Shown here: piece by piece, positions 12,301 through 24,300 of the stretch
Layout of the letters: each line of letters begins with the position of its first letter
How positions within the stretch are numbered: position 1 is the first letter of the stretch
Origin: Branchiostoma floridae
Lineage: Eukaryota; Chordata; Leptocardii; Amphioxiformes; Branchiostomatidae
Length of the DNA: 64,000 nt
Reading direction: 5' to 3'
NCBI RefSeq assembly: GCF_000003815.2
Contig: NC_049981.1
Coordinates: 30,668,511-30,732,510 of the forward strand
Made by a program: the position numbers and the translations under genes
Notes under the pieces: generated by a model
Database searches by the model: none
Seen by the model: the letters and a program-made list of their open reading frames with translations, nothing else
Told to the model about the DNA's origin: nothing

Positions 12301-15300
12301 ATGGTCCTTTCAACCTTCCTGCGTTTCTGCTGTGATTGTTTCTCACGGTTTGCATTCGGGTCATTACCAGTTGTGGGAAACAGGTCTTTGTCACCTGTGA
12401 AATTATCCTGCTTGTTACACAAATTCGGACAGTAATTTTTGGCCGTCACCTGTTTTAGTGCCGATTTTTAACAATTTTTCCACACTGTTGAACAAGGATA
12501 GGCAACGGGGAAACATTAGCTGTCAATGTCTTTTGTGATTTTGTGAGTCGAGGTTGGACAGGAGTAGTAATATCCGACAGTTTCCGCTCATTAACCGGAT
12601 AGGAGCGTAATGATCTGGCTCATGATTTTACGCCTGGCGTTGCCTTTTGAGCTTTGCTTGTCTGCGTTTCTTTGTCTGTGGGATTCATGCGAACGTCATT
12701 TGCCACATGTTAGCTCCTACTCTGATCCTCATTGAAGCCAGACGTAGCTGCCCTTTTTCTTTTCTCGATGGCAACCTTGAATTATGAGCTTCGACTGAGC
12801 TTACTCCGCAAATGTGAAGACTACTTCCACATAATTAACCAGTATTTTCGCCATTATACGTAATTTTGGTAATCCAAAGTGAGGTCCATTGTTCCTTGCA
12901 TCTTGAGAAATGGAAAAATACGTTTATACTTTAACTTGTATGATTGACTGTGACCTCTTTTTGAATGATCAAATACATGCTTTGCATGCTATATTTTTAA
13001 AAGAATTCAAATACCAGAATTAGACGTTGGTGTTTGCTTTATTTTTCAATTTTTTGTTTGTTTAAGGACACCAACTTTTCTTCTGGTATATTTCATGGAA
13101 ATATGTGTTTTCTCAGATGCATATGACATGCAAAGAAATAGCTCTTAGACTAATGATCTTGACGTGGCAGATTGAATTCATATTGCTCATTTACAATTTA
13201 TCAGTGATTCACTAGAACAGGACTCTACCCTCCCTCATCCCTGTTGTTGTTAGCAGTAATCCAATTTTAGAATTTCCAAGGTCAAATGCTTTCATCCCGT
13301 ATCATCTACCTAAGGACTGTTTAAAGACATGAGACTGAAGATGATCTTGTTTTGATGGATCTTAAATACTTGGGCTGTCTCCAGGACCCGTCCCTCCAAT
13401 AATTGTCGCAACGGAAATTTTCCTTTTTCTATAGATCTATTAAAAAATGTATTTCCGTCTGTAAGTTTGAAATTTAACAACAAAACAGATCTCACAAAAG
13501 TAGTCTCCAAACAACGAGTGGCATGGAAAAAAGTCAAAGCTTTGCGACAGCCCTGCGAGGGTTCTCACAAAAGGTTGAGGCGTGAACCAAAGACTACGTG
13601 GCTCTTTTGTAATGAGAGGTGTTTTGGGAGAAGAGAAATACTCGGGGTACGGCGGATTTCCGTCGCAGCCCTGGACTGTGTCACGCTCACAATGGTCGTA
13701 TGCCACAGCTGTCACTCAAACTAATCTCCTTGGACTTTCACACATAATTTAGCAATTTCTTAAAGGTCAGAAACTTTTTCTTCAAGAATCTTCCCCTTGC
13801 TGAAGTGTATTTCTGCATCCTTTCCCCAAATGGTCAGAGAGACCTGGCAGCGTGTTTGCCACATTCCGAGGGGGCTGGGAATCTTAGCTAAGTGTATTAT
13901 AGAATTCCTCCATCTGTCAAGGTCGTCCGATGCCTACGCACAAGGTCATTGCCTGTCTTAAGTCAGCTTAAGGTAAACCCCGGCTTGAGACCCGCTGAAA
14001 GGGTTTGGAGGATCAGGTACGGCTTGGAGTAAACATTTCGGATCCTTGAGATTAATACTCCCGTTAATGTGGGCCCAGCTGCGGTGTGATCTTAGTGCGG
14101 GGGCAGATGCTGCATTGTGAGCCCAAGCCGTCTTATGTCCTTGCTTCTCCAGGGTTGCACAAGTTTGCTAAAATTCACTTGTCCTATAGGGCAAGTTACA
14201 TAAAACCTTTCACTTGTCAAGACATTTAAATTCATTTGTCTGGAATGTTTTGAATTCCATCAATCTTTTATTGTTGGCTCTATTTTTCTGTGTTGACCAA
14301 TGCTTGATGCTATGACTGTGAAAGGTAACAAGTACAATGCATATCAAAATCTCTCTCATGGAAAAATCTTTCTTGCCTTATCGGACAAGTGGGCTTGGAC
14401 ATACACTTGCCTGCATGATCAGCAGTTTCACTTGCCCTCCAGGACAATCGGGCTAGTGGACTTGTCCAACCCTGTTCTCAAACATTTGAAATAGAAATTT
14501 AGCAAGCTTAACTGACATCATAAAAACAGAGGACAGGGAGGACAACTTGAGTATTTACTCCATAAAACAAAGTACAAGAAGACATAAACTTCAGGCTTTG
14601 TTTTTATTATGTTTTTCCAGCATAGGACAGTGAAAAAAAACTTGAACATGACCGTACTCATAAAATGAGTGCACCAAGACATATTCGAAACCTGGTCCTT
14701 CGTTTTCATGATGTTTTTCCAGTTAAGCATATTTTTTTAATTTTTCAAGAACCAACAAATTAAATCAGTTTGGCCTTATTTTGATTATTTTGTCTTTTTT
14801 CATTTTGTCTTTCTCTTTCTCCTTCCTGCACTTTGGTTAGCCCCACATGCTTCTAGACTAATGTCCTCAGCTGATGTCCTGTTTATTTACCACATGTCCA
14901 CAACCTGTAGCCAGGATAGCAACATGGAAACAAACATTCCCGAGATTAGCGTTAAAAGCTAAAGGGGACCGATACTTGCTGGGTTGGGTTACTAAGAAAA
15001 CTTCTCCTGTTTTGGCCACTCAGGAAGGTTGCCTCTGATACTCTCCTGTAAAAGAATTGTGTTTGCAGCTGATGATTTTATCTCTATCCAGTTTACTACT
15101 GGTTTTGAAACGGCAAAAGGATAACTTAGAAACTGATCTGTTACGGTAACAGTTATTCACAATTTCTCAGTTCAATACCACTGTGACTAGTCATGTATTA
15201 TGAAACATTGCTTAAAGCTCATTTTTCATTTTAAATTGATTTCAAGATTTGGGGCATTAATTTTTGACTGCCTGGTTAAGAGAGTTTTGCCTTAATGGAA

Positions 15301-18300
15301 AAATAACTGTTTAATATGGAAATTCTATCCATAGTGGGATTTTAACTTGTCAGGTCTCAGATTTTAAAGATTGAGGATTCTTAAGTTTGTACCTTGGAAT
15401 ACACAGTTAGGGAGTGAACTCATTCACTGACAGATTAATTAGAAGAGTCAAAGTCTTCCTTCCCTCTACTTTAATGTTGTTGTTGTCTTGCTTAATTTCC
15501 TTTTCCTTTCTTACTTTGCATATCATAAAAACCACAGAAATAAGAAAGTGTGGCCCTCGATAGGATTATCCTGGAGTCTGTGTGCTCCTAGCTCACCCTA
15601 GTTATCAGTCCGACCGCCAGCTACCTTATTTCAGACCCAGGATTAGAGTACTGACAGACACTCTCCTGGTGGCAGTGTGTGGTGTATATCAGGACCAGGG
15701 GTCGCGGGTTCACTTCCCATGTTTACGCACATTTGTGGAGATCTGAGGGGCGTTTGCGGAGTCTGCGAATGTCCAGAGCGTCCACTGTCTTTTGTCCAGG
15801 AGTTACAGATGAGGCGCTTGTGGGAAAACAACTTTAAGAAAGAAAAATAACTTTAAGATTAGCTGAGTCTTAATCCTGTATGTTCTTCATCTGAATCAAC
15901 ATGATGATGACACTTTTTTCCTCTCATTTTTGAACTTGAGGCCACACCAATTTGATTTGTTGATTTTCGGATTTAAAAAAATCAGAAAAATATGCTTTAA
16001 ACTGGAAAAAATTTTAAAAACAAAGCCAGAGGACCAGGTTTATGTCTTGGTGCACTCAGTTTTATGGAGTGAATATGGTGACTGTCATATTCAAGTTTTC
16101 CTCCCTACCCTAGGCCCTATGCTTTTATGATGTCCGTTTGCTATATTTCTATTATCAAAAATCCGATTATGATACTTCCTACAGCAAGTGTTACAAGTTA
16201 GTCTGGTAAAGACTACCTGTCGAACAGCCCAACGTAGTTATGGTAGAGGTTGGGCTATTGTAAACGGCAGTGCATTATAATAACGCTAGTTCACCTTTAT
16301 CCGCGGGGTAACCTATATCCATTGTTTTTCAAAACAGTGCATTTAGGCACATCAAGTCGACTGGTGGTAGTTTTAAGCTGTAATGTACTGAAAATATTGC
16401 AATTTTAAGCCAACGTCCGTCGACGTGACATCCCCAAATACCACGTTTTTAAAAGCAACGGATATAGGTTACCCAACGGATAAAGGTGAACTAGCGTTAC
16501 ATACTTCCTTAACAGCAAGCATAGTTTAATTCATAAGTCTGGTAAAGACTACCTGTCGAACAGCCCAATGTAGATATGGTAGAGGTTGGGCTATTGTAAA
16601 CGGCAGGGCCCCAGGCTGGGTACATTAGGCCCCATTAGAGCCCTAATGTCATGCCATAATTACACTGGGCGGACAACTGCTGCCAACACACAGCAGAGAT
16701 GGATGAGCCACAGGTCATTCCATTTTGCAAACGGGGGGCGCTTCTTAAAATCATACACTACTGAAATGATATCACTCTTTATCTACTATTTCAAGTCTGT
16801 TAAGCAAAGCTGCAAAAACTAGTAAAATCAGTCAAATTCTCCAGAAAATCTTAAACAATAGATATAGTAAGTGGCAACAAGTGACACCCCTTCAAAGGTG
16901 CACGTTGGTAGGGCCTTCTTCCTTCAGGACATTTTGATGTTAAATGGATGTTGAGAGGCAGCCCAGTGGAAGAACATAGGTTCCCACTCCTACGCTTATC
17001 AGTTTGGCTTGACACCAAAAACCTCACACACAGAAAATAAGGCAACCGCATCTCAGGTTCATTAAGCACTGGGCTTATAACCATGCCCACCTCCATCAAA
17101 GTGCAGAATTTGTTTACTTTAATTATAACATGCATTGGCATAATACCGGTCATAAGCCTTATACCGGTCGATTAAAAATAGTGGAACTTAAAGAGATCTA
17201 CACATGCAACAATAGTTATTTCTGAGGTATGCACACTTCAGACATCTAGGTGTCCAATACATAATTTACAAAGCATCGATAACAATGCATTCGAAGACAA
17301 CAAGGCCAAAAGTTTTCAGGTCATTTTCGGGGCAGGCGAGCTCGTCGTGGGACAAACACACTGTCACGTTCATCGCCAGATTTGTAGACAATAATCACAT
17401 GTGCTCACGGCACAAGACGAGCATGATTCAACAGCAATCTTGAATTTCTTTTGGTGACCTACAACTCGTGTAAAAGTGTGAGGAACCGTTGCATAATAGC
17501 CCGGATCTACGGCTGAATGGGTCAAATTGAACCTACGCCGCCATTTTCCCGCCATTTTTAATGCTACGGCCAGCAGTAAAATTTTACGTCATAGCGGTTG
17601 TGACGGACCAAAATTAAATGAAAATTCTTGTCAGTATACGCCCATTTTCTCATGACTTTTTGTATGCTCATGCAGATTTTTGTTTTGTGCAACTACTAAC
17701 AGGAAAGAAAGGAACAACAGAGGATGTATAAAGGTACATAGCGGCAGTTAATTGTGCCGTGTTTCGTTCGACCGGTATAGTGCACCCCCTTCCAACCACG
17801 CGCCCGTTCTCCGTGCAATTCCGCGGTGTGTTCCAATTACGATATCATGTTTTTAGCAGGACCAGAGAGACAAAATAATTTACACAGAAGAAGTGGCAAA
17901 GGTAAGCTGTAACAGCAACATGTAACTGGAGAAAATGATGCGTTGATCATTTGCCAAATTAGCATTGCTTGAGAAATTGCAGTAAACCGACCGGTATTAT
18001 GCCAATGGATGTTACAGTTTGGATGAAAAGTCAAGATCAGAGTAATAGTTTTCAGTTAGAACTGCTCTGTAACAATTCATTTGTCTTGTCTTGGATAAGT
18101 CAAAATTAATGAAAAAAGGATAAATTTCTACAGTCTTGGTTAGCGCTGTTTTGACGTCCGAGGTTAATTGAGGAACTGATAGAATTGTGACTTTGCCATT
18201 TTCTTAAAATTCAAGACCAAGTACAAATTCCTTCAAAAGAGAAACATAAAAATCCATTAAAGAATATTTTGAGACATTAAAGAATTCTTACCAAACAACC

Positions 18301-21300
18301 AATCAACCAAGCACTGACAAACCATTATGCTAGTGAAATGGTATAATGGTAAAAGAGAAATCTTTTCAGAAAATTTTGCTTTCGTCCCACTATATATAGT
18401 TGTGCACTCCTTTAAAATTTTGAAAGCAAAAAGCGATGTGATGACAGTAGCAGCTGGTCTCTGCCAAAGGGATAAAACTACACAACATACGAGTGTCTGT
18501 GAACTTATAACCGTAAACTTGAATCGAACAAGCCAGCCTTTTTGTACCTTGTGGCCACATAAGTAAAAAAGAATTGAATGTAAAACAACGTGTCATGTTT
18601 ATGTGTGGTCACGAATCATGAAACTGTGTGCAAAATGTCATGCAACATGTTACTAAGGTATGGGTCAAAACCGTAAACTTTTCCCGCCGTAAATCACGCG
18701 ATGATGTTACGTTTCATGGCAAAGTGTTGCCTCACGTAAAAGTCTCCCATAAAATGGGGACGAAATGTCAGGACAGTGCAGCCCAGGACTGTGAAACGAT
18801 CGCAGCGACCCTTGCCGGGAGCTTATCATTTCGAGCTCCGCTTTTACGAGGTAACTTGGATGTGATTCTGGACAGTAAAATCACGCGGAAATGTCGCAGC
18901 ATTTCGCCTCAATAACAGAAGGGGGGATAAAACGGATCGCTATGATGGGTAGATGGGTTTCAGGGTTAATAGGGATGACCCGTCTTGTTGTGAGTTCTCA
19001 ACAAAGCTCTCAGACTGTCTTTTCCTCATTTTATGGCAGCTAACTAGTTATAGGACTGGTATACCTTTATCTTTTGTGGGGAAGAAAAATTGATTTGGGG
19101 GTACCGGCACAACCCATAATGTTAAGCATTCAACAAAACTTCCCCTTCCTTGCTTTATGGCTCAGCAAACTAGTCACAAGTCTGGGACGCCTTGTAGCTT
19201 TAGCGTTAGGTCACCGTTATCTGTAGGGTAACCTATATCCGTTGTTAAAACATAGGGTACATTTATTTTGGAACTGTCAAGTTGAAAGACAGTACTTTCA
19301 CACCACAATATTTTAAAAATATTTAGTTTGAAAGCCAGAGGACCAGGTTTATGCCTTGGTGCGCTCAGTTTTATAGGTCATGTTCATGTTTTCCTCCCCG
19401 ACCCATTGCTTTTATTATCAAAATCCAAGAACGAAGTAGAGCAATAAGTTAATGATAAATACTTCCTACATGGAGCGAAGTTAGTCTGGTAAAGACTACC
19501 TGTCGAACAGCCCAGCGTAGCTATGGCAGAGGTTGGGCTATTGTAAATGGCAGTGCATTATAATACAATATACTTTTTCCTTAACAGCAAGCATAGTTTA
19601 ATTCATAAGTCTGGTAGAGACTACCTGTCGAACAGCCCAGCCTAGTTATGGTAGAGGTTGGGCTATTATAATACTTTACTATTATAATATTTTTGCTTTA
19701 ACGAAACTGAGAACCAAAAAATCAAATTGGGGCAGCCTTTAATTGTGGACAGTCATTGCAGACTGTCTTTAGAGAGAAGGCAGGCTACTGTGGACTCTTA
19801 TCAACATCCAGAAATACATCAATCTGGCAGGGGTGGGACAGGGGGGCAGGGCTGACACGTTGTTGACTAAAACATCATCTCTTCATTGAGGGTCTGAATG
19901 ACGTTTGCTATGAGCAGGGCTGTTTAGTTAAAAATTGCCCGTACATCTGTGCAGATGCTTAGGGGTGGTGCCCATCTCCATTTCAGTAGCCCTTGGGCCA
20001 CGCATGTGCAAGCCACTACAGCAGGGGGCTGGTCTGCTGGTACGGTAGTGATGTGTGTTTAACTCCCATACTCTTCCTCATTAGTGCTGAGTGCTAAACA
20101 GAGAAGGCAGCATGTACCATTTCTAAAGTCTTTGGTATGACTCGGCCGGGGATCGAACTCACGACCTACTGAATGCAAGGCGAACAGGGCTGTCTCCAGC
20201 TTTAATTTTGTTTCCGTCGAAGTCATCGTTTGGGAACCCATGTTGTTGATTCTCTTTGTTGAATCTTTCATTTAAGCCAATCAAAAGTTAACTTTTAACA
20301 TTTTCGTCAATTTTATTGACTGAAGTTCTAACTTTTGGAATGGATAGAGTGAAATTTTTGTCTGTGATCTCAACAAGTAAATTTCCATCCCAGGACGGAG
20401 GGACGGGTCCTGAAGATAGCCTTGGCTGTGAGCCATATACTATTTAAAGACAAGGGAATCGGGAAGACTCGATCATTTACCAACTTGGCCCAGTCAACTC
20501 GGTCCAACTCGAAATAAGATGGCTATCCGACAAATTACGCTAAGAGAAATCCAAACAGGCCTTACGGAAAAGACAATGCACACCCTCTAATTTGTGTGAA
20601 GGCAGTATTGTACCTAACACTTTGAAGTAATGCATGGGTTCCTGCAGTTACAGTGGCTGCTGCAGGGAGGCGCTGCTTGCACATCGATCTGATCTCAAAT
20701 TATTAGATAAACACCAGCCAAGACTGTTGGCACGCCATCCCTTCCACTTTCTGCCGACAAAGAAAATGCCGTCTGTTCAGAAACCCAGACCTCCGACTGG
20801 TTCTTAAGTTTTCAAAGAAGACCGTAGACACATGTGAAGAGTTCAGAGAATCTTCCGAGCTCTGTCTTGGGGCTTAAACGAAAAAGGCATGTGGCTAACA
20901 GACAAGGTGAGCCATTAAAAGTACACATGCGGAGGCTAGGAACTGGAACTCAAATTGTTTAATGCCTAAAACGTGAATACCAGACACATAATTGACAACT
21001 CTCTTCCCTTTTACCATTCCAAAGAAGCTTCAAAGAAAGGGACAGGGATTTGATTGTAGGAAAGATACACCAAATGTTAAACTTTCAGTCAGAGGTTTGG
21101 TGTTTTCAGAAAAATATCTTCCCTCTACGATAAAAAAGATGTTTTCTCAAAGTCTGCGAAAGACAAGATTTTTGATTGCAGGGAACAGCCTTTTTTTCTG
21201 GGCAAACTTTCCATCAGAAAACTGAGGTATCCAGAAAAGATATAATTATATATATTAGGATCTCCGCTCTAAATACGTGGCTTGGAAATGAAAAAGATCG

Positions 21301-24300
21301 CCAAAGATATTTGCTTTAGAGATAATCCCATAAAAGACCAGGGGGACCAGCGGTCTTTCATGTCTGGCCCTAGATGCACATCCTGCATACCTGTGTCCCA
21401 CTGAAACTGACACCAGAGAACTGGCGTAAGGACACCCAAAACACAACTGGAGATAAAAACCATCCTCTGTCAAATTTTTGCCTTATCTTTGTAGGAGATT
21501 GAAGGGGTGAGACCGACTGGTAGCATTGTTTTCCATAATTATGCAGCGCTGTTACAAGGCGAGACCTTGTTGCCTAGCAGGGGTAACACCACGCAGATAA
21601 GGGCAGTGGCACCTGCTTTTTGTCATCATTAAAGAAATGTTAGCGGCTATTATCCATGCTATATATGGTCGGATGTAGGAGTGCATTGTGAATGTGTTAA
21701 TGCCCATTTTTTCAGAGTTATGAATCCTATGCCAGGCAGTGAATTTTGGTCTGTGGGCATGTTTGTCCCAAATTATACGTCGGACAGTAATTTCCAAGAT
21801 ATCAAAAGCAAAAGTTTGTTTAAGAGCAATAAAGTTTGCTTTCAGTTTTATCTTTGCATTCCAACAAATATATGAATAGAAAAAAAAGGGTTAAACAAAC
21901 CCTAAAACTAAAGAAGTGTTTCTGCTAATTGATTTTTGGGGCAGGAAAACTTTAAGTAGAACAAGCCTTGGGTCAAAAGTTTAATCTGCAACTGGGCAAA
22001 GTTCCTTGTCTGTATCCCAGGGCCATTTGAATTGTTGGTTCTATGAGTTAAAAAAAATTACTGAGGTGCAAAATAGGCATGAGAATTGAGGAGATTGTCT
22101 TGAAGTACCTTGAAGTTCATACACACAACTTTAAAAGGAAGTCTCACTCAGGTGTAAATGAGGCTCACTCCTTAAGTCCCAGATTCCAGTAGTTTTTCTC
22201 CTATTCTAAGACGTCTTGAGATACATTAGGAGATAAACTGGCATTGCCTGAGACCTTGAGCAATGCATCTGCCTCTTGCCTTACACCCTTAATTTACAGT
22301 TTCTTTCTTTTTCCAAGAACTCTGTGCATGTCTGGTCTTCCCACTTCTCTCCTATTGAACTCTGCTAACGTTTCTTACTCTTCCTTCCTTTTCATTCTAA
22401 AATGTCTGGGATCCGAGGAGATACACCTGCCCCTGGCTTCACATCCTTAAGTCCAGTTTCTTTTGATTTTATCCAAGAACTCTGTTCAAGTCTTGTTTTC
22501 TTGCTTCTCTACTATTGAACTTTGTTCTCTCCTTTCTTTTCCATTCTAAAGAGTCTGAGATCCAAGGAGATACACTGCTGTTGCCTGAGACCTCAAGCGA
22601 TGCACCTGCCTCTGGTCTCACTCCCAGCCACAGGTGATCAGTCATGTCATGGCGTCCGACCTTCCTGTCCCACATAGATAAGACGCAGCACCGCAGCTGA
22701 TTTCCCCGGTGCCGGGGATTACGCCAAGTTCAACTTCAAAGTTTGCCCCCTCGTTAGGTCCAATTTAGTCAGCCGGGGCTCGTAATGCAAAGCACACTCC
22801 GTGATGGGGCAACCTTAGAAGCCATTACCAGCTTTAACGATGGCCAACATTTCCCTGGCTTGTTCTGCCGCTGTGAACTTTGAGGAAGGACAACTTAACG
22901 GTTTTTCTTCCTTGACAAATTACTGGGAAAAGGTTAGGGTCGTTTGTAGTCGGTAGGTGGGAACTGGGCCCTAACGAGAGGAGATTTAATTAACGATTTT
23001 GAGGTCAGAGTCCAAGGATTCTCAAGGTTTCATCTTTAAGGAAGATGTCACTGGTGACTCATATAAAAGTACTGAAAGATTACTAGGAAAGGTCACGGTT
23101 TTTCATAATCCTTGGGAGAAACGAGACCTCAACAAGAGGGTTGATTTACAGCTTCAAGAGGCCAAGGATTCTTACAGCTACGTCTTAAAGTAAAAGTTGA
23201 TGAACTAAAATCTATATGATTTGTAAGAAATTACATGTACCTGGAAAGGTTTGCTCTTTTTATGACTAGTGGAAGGAACTGGACTTGACTGTGGGTAAAT
23301 TTGATTGATAACTCTGACGTCAGTGTCTTAAGGATTCTTAAGAAAGCACCTTTAAGGAGCAGATGGTGACTTTTAAGATGTACGAGGCAATCAGTCAAGT
23401 CCTTTTGGTCATCTAACAGAGAAAGTGTTTGAAGAGGGGCAAAAAGTAGAACACATTTTGGTAATTACCAAGCTCTCTATCGGTCATCTTTCCAAAGAAG
23501 ACTGCAGAATTAAAATAAAATTCATGATAGTTACACTAGATAAGTCAAATGCCATGCTCTGGTCTTTACGATGGTATCTTTCTTCTTTTTGTAAGTAAAA
23601 TTAAGTACATGTAGAAAATTTGACTGCAAATATATTTCAAACATCTGAAAAATGGTGATCAAGATAGCTCAGGTATCGTTGACAATTCAAGGAACCAAGA
23701 AACAATGAACTGACTTGAAGTGGCCTCAGTGCACAAGTGTGGCTGGAGTTTGTGGTAATGTAAACCACTTGCAGAAGTCTGGGTCTAGCATTAAACATTG
23801 ATGCTCCTTAGGGGTAAACATCTTCACTCATTCCTCTGGGAGGGAAGCAAGTGTTCAGAAAATGTCTTCAAGTGTTCAGAAAATGCTTTCAAGAACATTT
23901 TTCATGTCTTGTAAATTAGGACCTTCTGATATTTCCTTTGATCACAGTAATTTTTGCTACCCAGAAATGTCTTTCAAAAGTGTCTGGCTATGAACTTTTA
24001 GCATGTAAAAAATGTCTTTGCTGGACATTTTCTTCAAGTATAGTACATTGTATACTTAAATAAAAAGAAACTACATTGAAGCATTTAAGCTTGAACCGTA
24101 CCATTTAAGTTGGGTTCAGTGACCACCCATGTTTTTCTTGGAATAAGAATTCAGCTGTCAAATATATCTGTCAGTGTTCCCCTCCAATCTTGGGCTGTGT
24201 GCTGAAATCAAAGCATTTTTCTCATACAGAGACTGACACTTTGGCCCTGACACCCGTTGTCAGCTGATATAGCTATCTCGTGAGCCACCGTACTCTTGGA

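Noticed and set aside
18628-18915. 95-codon open frame in intron 9
   Set aside because: No homology recognised, and STPG2 exons 9 and 10 join correctly without it.
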